DNA from: Stieleria mannarensis
GTDB lineage: Bacteria; Planctomycetota; Planctomycetia; Pirellulales; Pirellulaceae
Direction of reading: 5' to 3'
Assembly (NCBI RefSeq): GCF_014154935.1
Contig: NZ_JACEHH010000002.1
Coordinates: 248,001 to 312,000, forward strand
DNA: 64,000 nt
Shown in pieces: positions 1 through 9,548 of this stretch; position 1 is the stretch's first letter; every line of letters begins with the position of its first letter. Below the pieces are notes generated by a model that did no database searches, was not told the origin of the DNA, and was given only the letters and a program-made list of their open reading frames with translations. The position numbers were made by a program, and so were the translations under genes.

Positions 1-402
1 AACATCCAGCGGTTTCTGCCACGGTTGCAACACTTGCCCGACGGTCGCCCACCGCTCGGGACACTCGGCATGGGCGGCTCGATGTTGGCCGACCAAATCT
101 CCGCGTGGCCGAATGTCATCATCGAGAAAGAGGACGAGCCCCGAGGTCGCGATGCGCAACCCATGATTCATCGAACAGGTGATGGAGGGCCTATCGAGTC
201 GAACCCAACGGATCCGACTTTGGTCGCTCCATTGCTTCAACCTGGCATCTGTATCCGTCGCGTGCTGCGGTGTCTGGTCGACGATAATGATTTCGTCGGC
301 GCGGGTCGGAAGACGCAACAGGGATTCGATCGTCGCAACCAGAACGGCATCACGCCCCAAGGTCGGGATCACGATCGATAGATCGGTTTTGAACTCGGAC
401 AA
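1..402 (-). CDS. Family 2 glycosyltransferase, 3' part missing (runs off window)
   Basis: The reading frame is open from about 402 to the window edge and gives 134 residues. It starts with a GT-A Rossmann strand (SIVIPTLGRD, near residue 9), continues with a second strand (EIIIVDQTP) and reaches an acidic metal/nucleotide-binding motif (LFLDDDIRPR, near 100). This order is the N-terminal half of a GT2 sugar transferase that moves a nucleotide-activated sugar onto a growing glycan at the cytoplasmic membrane. The start is uncertain: a TTG at 400-402 is the nearest start-like codon after the upstream methyltransferase stop at 451, and no ATG is in frame. It is the last visible member of the minus-strand polysaccharide cluster. 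Acceptor and donor cannot be read. Confidence 0.8.
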   Translation of the reverse strand, partial: MSEFKTDLSIVIPTLGRDAVLVATIESLLRLPTRADEIIIVDQTPQHATDTDARLKQWSDQSRIRWVRLDRPSITCSMNHGLRIATSGLVLFLDDDIRPRGDLVGQHRAAHAECPERWATVGQVLQPWQKPLDV

Positions 403-450
403 GTGAATTGAAGGGGCGATGAGTTTACAACAGGTTCTTGCCGCAACGGG

Positions 451-1329
451 TCAGGTTTCCAGACGTTGGAAATCCGGCTCAAACTCTTCGGCGCGACCCG
501 TGGGAACGGCAAGGACGTCGCCTGGGGCAACCACAAAAAACTCGTAGGCCGCACATTGCCGAATCAAACTGCATAGATCATCCCGGCTGTACCCGAAACG
601 GTTCGCACTCTCATTGGCTTCAAATAGCAACGCCGGCTGGTGCTCTGCGATCGTCTTTTGGGCTCCCGACAAGACCCCCAATTCGCCTCCTTCGACATCA
701 ATCTTGATCAGATTCGGCGGCGGAAGCTGTCCCGACCGGATCGTTCCGTCCAATGCAACCAGTGGCACCTTTACGATCGATTCCCCCGCCTCGTCCGAGG
801 CCATCAGTGAGGCATGAAGCGCGTGTGCCGGCTTATGAAGTTCCACCGTGCCGTCATGTTCTCCGACGGCAACGGGAAACACGTCGATGTTGTTCAACCC
901 GTTTAGACAGGCCGACACCGCAACCAGTTCGGCAAGTTCCTGCTGCGGCTCGAACGCCTTGATGGTAATGCCGGGACATGCCAACGCAGTTTCGTTGGAA
1001 ACGGCACCCGCATTCGCCCCCACATCGAACATCACTCCTCCCCGTCTCATCACGATCGCACAGGCGCGGAGAATCCAGGGTTCCCACGCCCCTTCATTTT
1101 CGATCGTCACGTAAAGATCCAGGTTGGCGGGATCAACAGCCAGTACGCATCCCGAATCCGTTGTGATGGTGGTCTTCCAGTGTGTTCCGAATCGACGTCC
1201 GATCGTCCGCGGAATCGCTCCTTTGCCGCGTGGAGAGAGTCGATTCAACGACGCCGCGACACGCATCATCATCGGTTGCGTTGGTTGCCATTGTCCGACA
1301 TTTTCCGGGCGGATCGCATTGAGACTCAT
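451..1329 (-). CDS. FkbM-family methyltransferase
   Basis: A 292-residue protein with a SAM-binding motif I near residue 100 (MFDVGANAG) and the late family motif IKIDVEGGEL near 209, both typical of FkbM methyltransferases that O-methylate sugars or other metabolites. The ATG at 1329 is chosen because the longer open frame would run into the acyltransferase gene that ends at 1338. It sits 8 bp after that gene and inside the polysaccharide cluster, so methylation of a sugar in the exported glycan is the likely role (inference). A second, distinct FkbM gene lies at 10883-11611, suggesting two methylated positions or sugars. Confidence 0.85.
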   Translation of the reverse strand: MSLNAIRPENVGQWQPTQPMMMRVAASLNRLSPRGKGAIPRTIGRRFGTHWKTTITTDSGCVLAVDPANLDLYVTIENEGAWEPWILRACAIVMRRGGVMFDVGANAGAVSNETALACPGITIKAFEPQQELAELVAVSACLNGLNNIDVFPVAVGEHDGTVELHKPAHALHASLMASDEAGESIVKVPLVALDGTIRSGQLPPPNLIKIDVEGGELGVLSGAQKTIAEHQPALLFEANESANRFGYSRDDLCSLIRQCAAYEFFVVAPGDVLAVPTGRAEEFEPDFQRLET

Positions 1330-1337
1330 GATTGAAA

Positions 1338-1865
1338 CTACCGTTCTCGAATTTTTTGTGCCGGAACACCCGCCCAGATCTCGCCGCTGGGCACATCCGC
1401 TCGTACGACAGCTCCGGCACCGATGACGGCACCATTTCCGACGGTCACACCCGACAAAATCGTCGCCCTGGCACCAATCCACACGTCATCACCCACACGA
1501 ACCGGGCGTTTTGAACAGCCCTGTTCACGAATCAACCGGCCCGATTCACAGTTGTGCGAGTGGTCGGTGATGAAAGTCCCCGGAGCGATCAGAGTGTTCG
1601 CCCCGATGGAGACATGATCGACCACATCAAACTCTGATCCGCGTCCGATGAACGAATACTCGCCAATGCTCAGCCGCGCCGATTCGTCGACCAGTTTAAA
1701 CCAGACATCTTGTTCAACTGTGACACGTATCGCGATCGAGATGCCGCGCGGGTAATCGACCCGGCCTCTCGATCCGATACTGACTTTCGGCCCCAACGAA
1801 GCCCCGCGAACGGCCCACCATCGGGCGCGCAAGCGAGCCTGCACCAAGCGGTGCAGATCGATCAT
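1338..1865 (-). CDS. Hexapeptide-repeat acyltransferase (LbH / WcaF-like)
   Basis: About 175 residues built from left-handed beta-helix hexapeptide repeats: I-G-x-x-S/T-x blocks such as VSIGANTLIAPGT and the C-terminal [23 protein letters not shown], the signature of Xaa/maltose/serine-type O-acetyltransferases that use acetyl-CoA. The conserved HS.NCESGR stretch in the middle corresponds to the catalytic histidine region. The ATG at 1865 follows the stop of the upstream GT2 (1870) by a few bases; a TTG four codons earlier is possible but would overlap that gene. Predicted role is acetylation of a sugar residue in the cluster's glycan. It is a cousin of 5044-5643. Confidence 0.85.
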   Translation of the reverse strand: MIDLHRLVQARLRARWWAVRGASLGPKVSIGSRGRVDYPRGISIAIRVTVEQDVWFKLVDESARLSIGEYSFIGRGSEFDVVDHVSIGANTLIAPGTFITDHSHNCESGRLIREQGCSKRPVRVGDDVWIGARATILSGVTVGNGAVIGAGAVVRADVPSGEIWAGVPAQKIRER

Positions 1866-1869
1866 TCGT

Positions 1870-2859
1870 TCAAGCACTGGACCGCTGCATCTTCAAATAG
1901 GAAAGCACTAATTTCGCCCACGAACGGACCTTCAGCGGCCGCTCCGCGATCGCACGCTTCAGGTAGCCACGACATCTTCCGTCACCGAGTGAATACAATT
2001 GGCTGCCGATGAAAAACTCCGCGTTGGCCCGGGCGTCGCGAGGCGAAATGATGCTCGCCGATGGCAACTCTCCCCAACTTGTTTCTTCCGCTTCCCTTAA
2101 CACCGCCGAATCATCAAGACCTCGCAAGGTGAAGTCGAAACTTTTGCGTGCGAGTGATGCCAAACGTCGTTGACGGTCGTGGCTAGCCACACTGATACCG
2201 CCCAATTCGGTTTCCCACTCGAACAACACGTCGGGGATCTCGGCGAGACTCCCCAGTCGCGACATCCTGTACCAGAGGTCTACGTCCTGGGCATACCGAA
2301 ACGCGCGGCGGTAGCCGCCACAGCGAATGTAGGCGTCTTTGCGAAACATCGCAGACATATGCGAAATGCCGATGCCTTGAGTAAGAAACGCGTGCGTCAC
2401 CGCATCGGGCGACAAATCACGTGTCGCTTCGCCCAAGTACTCTCCCGCCGGGCCGATCCGACGACCTCCGGCGCCCACCGCAACGACTTCCGGATGTCGG
2501 AGCAAGTAGTCGTGCTGGCATTGCAAACGCGACGGCAACGATCGATCACCGACGTCTTGTCTGGCGATCAAATCCCCGCGCGCGGCCGCACATCCCGCGA
2601 TCAATGCTTCGGTCAGTCCGGCATTCTCTTGCCGCAGGACGACCACCCTCGGATCATTTGCCGCCAATTCACGCAACCCTTCCTCGGTTCCATCGGTCGA
2701 ACCGTCGTCGACAATGATGAACTCAAAATCATCGAACGTTTGCCGAAGAATACTCTCCGCGGTCAAGCGAAGCTTGGCGGCGCCGTTGTAGACTCCCATC
2801 ACGATCGAGATCGCCGGTGATTCACGTCGGCTGTGATTGGTTTCCCGCTCAGGCGACAT
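1870..2859 (-). CDS. Family 2 glycosyltransferase
   Basis: 329 residues with a classic GT-A fold start: ISIVMGVYNGAAKL near residue 18, FIIVDDGSTDGT near 48 and an acidic RQDVGDRS segment near 100 that replaces the common DxD. Further on, a His/Trp-rich acceptor region (HMSAMFRKDAYIRCGGYR) is seen, as in bacterial wall and O-antigen glycosyltransferases. It starts with ATG at 2859 and is separated from the upstream transferase stop by 4 bp. It should act in the cytoplasm on a lipid-linked glycan; donor specificity is not readable. Confidence 0.88.
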   Translation of the reverse strand: MSPERETNHSRRESPAISIVMGVYNGAAKLRLTAESILRQTFDDFEFIIVDDGSTDGTEEGLRELAANDPRVVVLRQENAGLTEALIAGCAAARGDLIARQDVGDRSLPSRLQCQHDYLLRHPEVVAVGAGGRRIGPAGEYLGEATRDLSPDAVTHAFLTQGIGISHMSAMFRKDAYIRCGGYRRAFRYAQDVDLWYRMSRLGSLAEIPDVLFEWETELGGISVASHDRQRRLASLARKSFDFTLRGLDDSAVLREAEETSWGELPSASIISPRDARANAEFFIGSQLYSLGDGRCRGYLKRAIAERPLKVRSWAKLVLSYLKMQRSSA

Positions 2860-2863
2860 CCCC

Positions 2864-3946
2864 TCAGGTCCTCTCGTTGGTGGCGATCACGCCCTGCGTC
2901 ATGACCGATCGTGGACTTCCCGGCAGCAGGCCTTGGAGAACGTCGTTGTTCATTGCGCGCAGTTGCCGGTCCAGCTTTGCATGCCCTTCCACCCGGTCGA
3001 TTTGATCGAATATCACCGCCGGATCGCCCAGCATTTCCGTATCGATCGACACGAATGCATTCTTGATCATCGGCGGGCAACGCCGAGCAAGTTTTGGATG
3101 GATCAAGACGCTCGCGTTATTCGCGATCGCATCACCGATGGTCGTCTTGAATCCGAATCCCAACGGAGATAAGAGCGCGACACTGTTTACCGAATTCATG
3201 AAACCGCAAAGGTCGTCGATCATTCCGGTATACGAAACGCTGTCGGAGGCAGGAAGCCCCCAATCTTGCAGATCTCCGGTAATGACAAATTCGTAGCGGC
3301 TGCGTCCGTTTTGTTTCAGATGCTCGGCCAAACGGATAAATCGCGTGACCAAATCCCAACTCTTGCGGTTCTTGCTGGCCGTCGGAAGACAGACGATCCG
3401 GGTGCGCTGCGAATGTTCGGTCGGGTCGTCGTTGACCAGGTGGGCGGGGCAATGATAGGGCAACCAACGACACTCGGCCCTGCCGGGTAGGCGATCCCAA
3501 TAGGCCGCCGTTTCCCAATCACTGATCGACCAAATCTCAGAAGCATTCCGTTTGGCGACCAGGTCATGTCGGAAGAGCCGGGAGCAAGCATAGGCGTTCC
3601 AGAGGGGGCCGCGTTTGGACCACCAGCCGTGATTGTCTAAATGCTGGAAAGGCTCGATGTTGTGTGACCGGACCGCAATAAAGGCATCAGGATGACGTTC
3701 GCGAATCGCAGCCGTGATTCGCGGAAGCAGCGAGTACTCGATCAAGAACCGAGGCGATCGGATTTCAACCAGTTCTCTCATGACCGCTGCCGGTTCGTCC
3801 TCTGGCACCCGAATCTGGCGATAATCCTCGACACGTTCCTGAAGGAATCTGACCCGCGAAATCGTATCTTTGTAGCTACCGTGATAGGTATTCGAGAAAA
3901 CCGATTCCGGAATCACATGGACGACGGTCACATCAAGTTCTGGCAT
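2864..3946 (-). CDS. GT4-like (GT-B fold) glycosyltransferase
   Basis: A 360-residue protein with a GT-B two-domain layout. The N-terminal domain carries a SHNIEP element near 118 and an EIWSISDWE segment near 160 (the point where a GT4 accepts the glycan). The C-terminal half has RIVCLPTASKNRKSW and a LLSPLGFGFKTTIGDAIANN stretch, the position of the E-x7-E nucleotide-sugar motif, but with the glutamates largely replaced. That makes it a divergent GT4. It overlaps the upstream gene (3928-4968) by 19 bp, indicating translational coupling. Confidence 0.72.
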   Translation of the reverse strand: MPELDVTVVHVIPESVFSNTYHGSYKDTISRVRFLQERVEDYRQIRVPEDEPAAVMRELVEIRSPRFLIEYSLLPRITAAIRERHPDAFIAVRSHNIEPFQHLDNHGWWSKRGPLWNAYACSRLFRHDLVAKRNASEIWSISDWETAAYWDRLPGRAECRWLPYHCPAHLVNDDPTEHSQRTRIVCLPTASKNRKSWDLVTRFIRLAEHLKQNGRSRYEFVITGDLQDWGLPASDSVSYTGMIDDLCGFMNSVNSVALLSPLGFGFKTTIGDAIANNASVLIHPKLARRCPPMIKNAFVSIDTEMLGDPAVIFDQIDRVEGHAKLDRQLRAMNNDVLQGLLPGSPRSVMTQGVIATNERT

Positions 3947-4968
3947 CGTGGTCTCTCTTGACGTTCCGAGTGAAGCTGACGAATCCTCTGTTCAGCGGGC
4001 ACCGCCATGGTCTGGTCGTGGTGCTCGCGATTGCGGTCGCCGGAGGCCTTCTTGGGAGCCGGCGGGTGCCACAAATGAACAACCGGTAAGGTGCCACCGT
4101 TTTCACGTCCACCGGTCCTCATCCGAGACAGGAATTCCAGATCTTCGCCTCCCCAGCCGAAGTAGCTTTCGTCGTGCCCGCCGATTCGTCGATAGGCATC
4201 CGATCGGATCGCGATGGGCGTCGGGTTGTTCTGCACAATCTTTTCGATTCCAGGAAACATGAGCTGATTCTCGGCGATGGCCCGCTGGGTCGCGTCTTGT
4301 TCCAGATAGAACAGCCAACGCGCCGGTCTGCACCCGTTTTTTTGATTCAGAATCCGAATCCCCTCTTTGACGTATTCGCGTGGGACCACATAGTCCCCGT
4401 CATGGATAAAAAGAACCGCACCACGGGCATGATCAGCCGCCTGGTTCAGCGCGAGGCTCTTGTTGAATCCGCGGTCTGGGACGGGATTCGGACGATGCAG
4501 GTAGCGTATGTCCGGCGGTAGTTGGTCTTCGAGATCGGCGTGATCTGACTGTTCGACCACAATGATTTCCAGCTCGACGCCGACCTGCCCCCTCAGTGAG
4601 GCCAGGACCATTCGAAGCAAGGGCAATCTTTCGGATCCACCGACGGCGATCAGAATCGATGCCTCCGGATTGGGCGACGTTACCCGATCATGATTGAAGT
4701 TTAAAGCGATCGGCCAAAGCGAAAAGCAGTATTGAAACAGACGCTCCTGGACGCGTGGAAAGACCCGACCGACCGTCAAGATGGACGAATCGGCCCAATC
4801 GCAGAGCCTTGCGCCCGTCACACCATCGATCAACAGACGTTCGTTTCGGTTACATAAATCCAACCAAGTCATCCCCATCCGACGGGCCAGACGCGGTTGG
4901 CGGAGAACCCATTCGGTCTTCCACCGCTCGTTGGCCCAACATCCGAGACATTCACGCAAGCTGGTCAT
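3928..4968 (-). CDS. GT2 glycosyltransferase with galactosyltransferase-type C-terminal domain
   Basis: 346 residues. After about 100 less conserved residues comes a GT-A domain (ASILIAVGGSERLPLL, then a DGDYVVP acidic motif near 208). Its last third carries SYFGWGGEDLEFLSRM, the hallmark of the Glyco_transf_7C / GT7-GT27 domain. The segment FNKSLALNQAADHARG matches the part of that family that contacts the donor. The start at 4968 leaves 75 bp to the next upstream gene. A role in adding Gal/GalNAc-like sugars is plausible but not proven by the sequence. Confidence 0.82.
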   Translation of the reverse strand: MTSLRECLGCWANERWKTEWVLRQPRLARRMGMTWLDLCNRNERLLIDGVTGARLCDWADSSILTVGRVFPRVQERLFQYCFSLWPIALNFNHDRVTSPNPEASILIAVGGSERLPLLRMVLASLRGQVGVELEIIVVEQSDHADLEDQLPPDIRYLHRPNPVPDRGFNKSLALNQAADHARGAVLFIHDGDYVVPREYVKEGIRILNQKNGCRPARWLFYLEQDATQRAIAENQLMFPGIEKIVQNNPTPIAIRSDAYRRIGGHDESYFGWGGEDLEFLSRMRTGGRENGGTLPVVHLWHPPAPKKASGDRNREHHDQTMAVPAEQRIRQLHSERQERPRCQNLM

Positions 4969-5043
4969 GTTTCATCAAGTCCATCATGTTATGCCAAGCC
5001 CGGAATCGACTCATTCGTGCCGCCACGACGAACGCGTCGACCG

Positions 5044-5643
5044 CTATCGGTGACCGATGTGTTTGGCAGGTACACCCGCCCAAATCTCGTTTGCAGGGAC
5101 ATGGCTGGTCACGACCGAACCGGCGCCGATCACGGCGCCGTCAGCGATCTCCACTCCGGGCATGACCGCTGTCCCCGCCCCCAACCAAACGTCGTTCCCG
5201 AGGGTCACATCGCGTCGATCCTCGGTCGGCTTTTGGCTCCGAATCACGACCCCTTTTTCAACCCCATGATTCCGCGCGACCAAGGTGCAAAACTGGCTGA
5301 TCAGACAATCATTGCCGATCGTGAGCGTCCCTCCCCCGCTACGTAGGTTGTTGTAGGGACCGCACCAAACCCGATCGCCCATGACGATTTTCCCGAATCC
5401 GTTGTGTCGATCGCCGAATGAAAGCAACATGCCATGGGACAACGTCACATCATTGCCCATCACCAGACGTTGATGATCGAAGCCGTTTAAAACGACCTCG
5501 TCGGAAACACGACAGTTGCGCCCACAGTTCCTGACAGCACGCACTTGCAACAGGTGTCGGTGACGCTCGCCGAGATCCGACACCAGATGCGAGTGTCGGA
5601 GCAGCCAGACCCCTCGCAAGATGGAACTTAGTTTCTCAATCAC
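5044..5643 (-). CDS. Hexapeptide-repeat acyltransferase
   Basis: 199 residues dominated by I/V-G-x-x hexapeptide repeats ([40 protein letters not shown]) and ending in the family signature [26 protein letters not shown]. The VARNHG element near 122 is the position of the catalytic histidine of WbbJ/maltose O-acetyltransferase relatives. It lies 28 bp after the membrane acyltransferase gene 5672-6856, so the two may modify the same glycan. Confidence 0.85.
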   Translation of the reverse strand: MIEKLSSILRGVWLLRHSHLVSDLGERHRHLLQVRAVRNCGRNCRVSDEVVLNGFDHQRLVMGNDVTLSHGMLLSFGDRHNGFGKIVMGDRVWCGPYNNLRSGGGTLTIGNDCLISQFCTLVARNHGVEKGVVIRSQKPTEDRRDVTLGNDVWLGAGTAVMPGVEIADGAVIGAGSVVTSHVPANEIWAGVPAKHIGHR

Positions 5644-5671
5644 CGACGAACTCCATTTTGCATTGAACGCA

Positions 5672-6856
5672 TCACGTTGCCCGGATCGACGGCGACGGCT
5701 TTAATCGTGGCATCCGCCCACCCAGAAACCACCGCTCGACTGCATTGAAGAAAAGGGCTCCGAAACCGATGGAAAGCGCTAAGTACAGTAGCACTCGCAA
5801 CAGCCAATTGATCCCACTCGGCGGCAAACTTTCGTGGGTGCTGACCACGTACATCACGGGAACGTGTACCAGGTAAACGGAATAGGAAATCCGTCCCAAC
5901 GAAGCGACGTTCTTCGAGATCGGATTGTCAGTGACGAAAGTGTTTTCGGCCGCAAGCATCCAATTCATCAGACAGAAAAAGCCACCCGCCGCGAACAGCT
6001 CACCCAACCACGAAATGCTCTCTTGAATCCGAGCGTCGATCGGGTCGAGAAAAGCTCCATGCCCCGCGGTCTGCAACAGTTCCGCGAAATTCCGATTAGC
6101 CAACAGAGCGATCAACAGGAAACCGCAAGCGACTGGAAGGGACCGCGTCCATCGACCAAGTGTGATGTTTCCGCACGAGGCATCGACCGCAAGAGCACCG
6201 AGCGTCCAGTGCAGCCAAAACATCATCGGCCAGAGGTACCATTTTCCGATTTCGATTGTGCCGACTTCGACCCAAGGGACAAAGGGCATGACGCACCGCC
6301 ACGCCAACGTCGTCGCCCCGGCAACAGCCAGGGCGAGTCTCCAGTTGTCGCGTCGGATCATACGGATCAAGAGAAAATACCCGGCGTACAGTTGTTCCTC
6401 CATACCGAGAGACCAGAAGGCGCCATTGCCGAGGGACGTCCCAAAGTCTGCGGTCAGATTGTGCAACATCAACAGATGCAAGGCGATGTCCGTGACGATC
6501 GCTTGGCGGTCGATCGCAAACTCATCGTGCAACCATGCCGCGGCAAACAGGCTGACCACCATCGCCGTCACATAGGGTGGATAGAGTCGCCAAAACCGAC
6601 GACGCCAGAACTGAAGCCAATTGAGTTCCCATTTCCCCGTGTCAAATTTTTTCATCGCGGAACGGCGATGGATGCAGTAGCCCGACAGCAAGACGAACAG
6701 GTGGACTCCGAAATAGCCGTAATTCATCAACTGTGAAGGAAAAAACCAGATGTTTTCCCGGAATCCCCCGGGTGCATCATGCGGCATGTGAATCGCCAAC
6801 ACTGCCAGAATCGCAATCCCTCGAAGAATATCGATGCTTTGCAATCGGTCCGTCAC
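5672..6856 (-). CDS. Membrane acyltransferase, family 3 (OafA/YrhL-like)
   Basis: 394 residues with about ten hydrophobic helices. The N-terminus ([23 protein letters not shown]) has the R-G-x-A-x-x-x-V-x-x-x-H pattern of acyltransferase 3 proteins, including the conserved first-loop histidine. The segment [12 protein letters not shown] near 95 is the second conserved block (RRxxRxxP). These enzymes transfer acetyl or larger acyl groups across the inner membrane to exported sugars such as O-antigen. The gene ends with a 4-bp overlap with the following glycosyltransferase gene upstream in transcription (6853). Substrate unknown. Confidence 0.9.
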   Translation of the reverse strand: MTDRLQSIDILRGIAILAVLAIHMPHDAPGGFRENIWFFPSQLMNYGYFGVHLFVLLSGYCIHRRSAMKKFDTGKWELNWLQFWRRRFWRLYPPYVTAMVVSLFAAAWLHDEFAIDRQAIVTDIALHLLMLHNLTADFGTSLGNGAFWSLGMEEQLYAGYFLLIRMIRRDNWRLALAVAGATTLAWRCVMPFVPWVEVGTIEIGKWYLWPMMFWLHWTLGALAVDASCGNITLGRWTRSLPVACGFLLIALLANRNFAELLQTAGHGAFLDPIDARIQESISWLGELFAAGGFFCLMNWMLAAENTFVTDNPISKNVASLGRISYSVYLVHVPVMYVVSTHESLPPSGINWLLRVLLYLALSIGFGALFFNAVERWFLGGRMPRLKPSPSIRAT

Positions 6857-8184
6857 GTGGCCGTCCCTATCGCTTCGGACCGAATCTGATCGATTTGACG
6901 AGATTCGTCATCGGTTAATAAACCGCTCGAAGTCGGCCACTCGCTGCCCGGACTTCGATGCCGCACCGGTCGACCGGCCCACTTGCGAAATGTGTTTTGC
7001 ACGGAAGCCGGCACTCCGAGGTCCGTCAATCTGCCAGGCAACTTTTCATTGATCACCGGGACCACGCCGGAGCGCATGGGAGCATCGAGCCAGCTTCGAA
7101 ATGCTGCGTCCCAAGCGACAATCGAACCGTCAAACGAATAGCAACCGGATTGGGACCTCTTTGCTTGCTCCGAAAGCCGAGTGATCAACTCCGGTTCCCC
7201 GACCAATCGCTCGACACACCCGGCCGCCGCGACCGGGTCGCCCACCGGAAACGTCAGACAGTTGGTTTCATCAACAAATTGTCCTTCCGTCACCAATCCT
7301 GGGAACCGGGAGATGACCGGAACGCAGCCGTGTGCCATCGCTTCACGCGGCGCGATCGTGACGCCCTCCCATGCCGCAAAATGGACAAACAAATCGGCTT
7401 TCCGGTACTGATCGCGATAGAGCGTTTCTCGATCGACCCACCCATGAAACCGGATCGCATGTCGATCTCCGAATTGTGATAGCTGATTTCGTAGTTCCGA
7501 CTCTGACGGACCTGTTCCGGCCACATCCAATTCGAACTCGATCGACCGGCGCTCGAGTTCGGCCAACAGCAGGGGGAGATCCTGGCACCGCTTCTGCTCT
7601 TTTTCTATCCGTCCGGCATACAGGAGCCTCACCGGTCGGCCGACGATCGGCTGCCGAGAAACCGCACACTCGGGAGCGTGGACACCTCCGGCGATACTGA
7701 TGACGCGCTGCCGTTCCAAGTTTGCAAATCGACAGCAAGCCTCCGCAACCAGTTTTCCCGAAGTGACGCACCCGTCAATATGATCTCGGTATCGTTTCAC
7801 GTCACTCAAATAGTCATCCTCGAACGCCCGGACCCCGACGACCAGTCTGATGCCGCGATTCTGTTTTTCCTTCGCGACAACTTCATAGGCATCAAAGACT
7901 CGCATCGAAAGAACGACATCGGGCCGAACTTCATCGATAACCTTCTTAATCGCCGTCAAACGACTCGATCGAGTTCCCAGCGTCCCGTCGATTTCCACGA
8001 TTGGCAAATCGGGATACACCGAACGGTAGCCTTCCGGATCGTTAAAGGACGCACCCTTGGTCAATCCTAGCGTGACCTCCCAACCATGGTGGGGCAGATT
8101 TCGACACAGATCCGCGATGATGCGATCCGCGCCTCCGTGCGGATTGCTGCAACGTGAAACGATTAGCAGACGATACGTTTTCAT
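6853..8184 (-). CDS. GT4 family glycosyltransferase (tandem paralogue 1)
   Basis: 443 residues, start ATG 8184 chosen because the longer open frame would overlap the upstream GT4. The N-terminus MKTYRLLIVSRC..PHGGADRI is a GT-B glycine loop (GGA). The C-terminal domain has RLLYAGRIEKEQKR near 225 and LFVHFAAWEGVTIAPREAMA near 310, the GT4 donor-binding E-x7-E region. After the catalytic core there is an extra tail of about 70 residues (GRLTDLGVPASV...SRQIDQI) that is recognisably shared with the neighbour at 8181-9548, so the pair probably arose by tandem duplication. Confidence 0.88.
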   Translation of the reverse strand: MKTYRLLIVSRCSNPHGGADRIIADLCRNLPHHGWEVTLGLTKGASFNDPEGYRSVYPDLPIVEIDGTLGTRSSRLTAIKKVIDEVRPDVVLSMRVFDAYEVVAKEKQNRGIRLVVGVRAFEDDYLSDVKRYRDHIDGCVTSGKLVAEACCRFANLERQRVISIAGGVHAPECAVSRQPIVGRPVRLLYAGRIEKEQKRCQDLPLLLAELERRSIEFELDVAGTGPSESELRNQLSQFGDRHAIRFHGWVDRETLYRDQYRKADLFVHFAAWEGVTIAPREAMAHGCVPVISRFPGLVTEGQFVDETNCLTFPVGDPVAAAGCVERLVGEPELITRLSEQAKRSQSGCYSFDGSIVAWDAAFRSWLDAPMRSGVVPVINEKLPGRLTDLGVPASVQNTFRKWAGRPVRHRSPGSEWPTSSGLLTDDESRQIDQIRSEAIGTAT

Positions 8185-9548
8185 CGCTTGCCGGCAGTTT
8201 GTTTGATTTCCGAAGATTGCGAACGCTGTTCGGTTTCGATCGCTCGACAGCTCCGGTCGATCTCTGCGAGTCGCTCCGGCGAATGCGTCCGATGAAAGAG
8301 CGGCCATTCGACTCCATCCTGCCAACCGGATCGGATCATCCGCCGCCGAAGTTGCCGAACGGTGTCGACCCATGCGGGCGGAATCCCCCATCGGTCCAAG
8401 CGTCCTGAGTCGTCGTTGCGGGATTGGCAAAGGTCTTTTCCCGGTGTGATCGGGTGTTCCGCGGTGACACGTTCGATCAATGCGAGCCATTGGCGCTGGC
8501 ACACATCCCAACTGTATTGTTCTTCCGCGTGCCGCTTTCCAGCCAGAGATAGGGATTTCATCAGCTGAGGCGAACGTGTCAGTTTCTCGATCGCGTCGGC
8601 GGCCGCGCTCATTTCTCCGACGGGATACGACAACCCGTGCTTGCCATCGACGACCAAACGCTCCGATTCAAATCCGAGATAGCGTGAAGTGACCGGAACA
8701 ACGCCGTTCATCATCGCTTCTGCGAGAGCCACCCCGAATGTCTCGGAGGAGGAAAACAGAAGCAGCAGGTCAAAATCTGGCAAGTATTCTGAATAGACCT
8801 GCTCGCTATTCTTGAATCCGACCATCCGCACACGATCGCCAAATTCCGCTAATTGGTCTCGAAGTGGCTTCTCTGCAGGACCGGATCCGACAATGGTCAG
8901 GTGAAAGGGAACGCCGCGACCGACGAGATGGCGGCAGAGAATCGGAATGTCCAAAACGCGTTTGTCTTCGATACTCAGACGGCCGACATATCCCAAGCGA
9001 ATGGGGCCGTCGGTTCGAGGACGACGTTCGGTCGTCGCCCGCGAGGCCCCATTGGGCACATGTGTGACACGTTCGGACTCGAAACCGGCGTAGCGGATAA
9101 GGTACCGACGCGTCATTGCTCCGACACAAACCACATGATCCAATCCGTCGCGGAGGTCTTGCAAGTCGGCAAGCATTGCGGGCAAGTTTCCCTGCGCCCG
9201 CCCAATCAGATGGACTGCCCGCCCAGCCACCTTTTCTCGAACAACCGATGCGTTGGCGTCGAGCACCCCCAAAGGCAACACGGCAATGGGGTTGGCCTTG
9301 CGGATCGCCCGTCGACAAGCTCGGATCCGGCCTTCTCGATCGAGTCCACGACCGTCGACCTGGACCGTATTGAGATTCGAATGAAACTTTCGAAACCGAG
9401 CCGGATCATGCTCACGCTGACCGCGGACCAGGGCCACCGTCGTCTTCCACCCCTGATCATCCATGTGTCGACAAAATCGGTCCAGCCACGTCGCGACCCC
9501 ACCGACCGGAGATCGCGTCGCCATGAACAAGAGGATGCGTCGATTCAA
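8181..9548 (-). CDS. GT4 family glycosyltransferase (tandem paralogue 2)
   Basis: 455 residues. The N-terminus RILLFMATRSPVGGVATWLD has the GT-B glycine loop; VTHVPNGA near 172 and LGYVGRLSIEDKRVLDIP near 195 open the donor domain; LLLLFSSSETFGVALAEAMMNG near 290 is the E-x7-E motif. It starts with TTG overlapping the previous stop (TTGA), so its translation is probably coupled to the gene at 9545-10819. The tail GRLDRWGIPPAWVDTVRQL...ERLAEIDRS resembles the tail of its neighbour and is not part of the standard GT4 domain. Confidence 0.88.
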   Translation of the reverse strand: MNRRILLFMATRSPVGGVATWLDRFCRHMDDQGWKTTVALVRGQREHDPARFRKFHSNLNTVQVDGRGLDREGRIRACRRAIRKANPIAVLPLGVLDANASVVREKVAGRAVHLIGRAQGNLPAMLADLQDLRDGLDHVVCVGAMTRRYLIRYAGFESERVTHVPNGASRATTERRPRTDGPIRLGYVGRLSIEDKRVLDIPILCRHLVGRGVPFHLTIVGSGPAEKPLRDQLAEFGDRVRMVGFKNSEQVYSEYLPDFDLLLLFSSSETFGVALAEAMMNGVVPVTSRYLGFESERLVVDGKHGLSYPVGEMSAAADAIEKLTRSPQLMKSLSLAGKRHAEEQYSWDVCQRQWLALIERVTAEHPITPGKDLCQSRNDDSGRLDRWGIPPAWVDTVRQLRRRMIRSGWQDGVEWPLFHRTHSPERLAEIDRSCRAIETEQRSQSSEIKQTAGKR

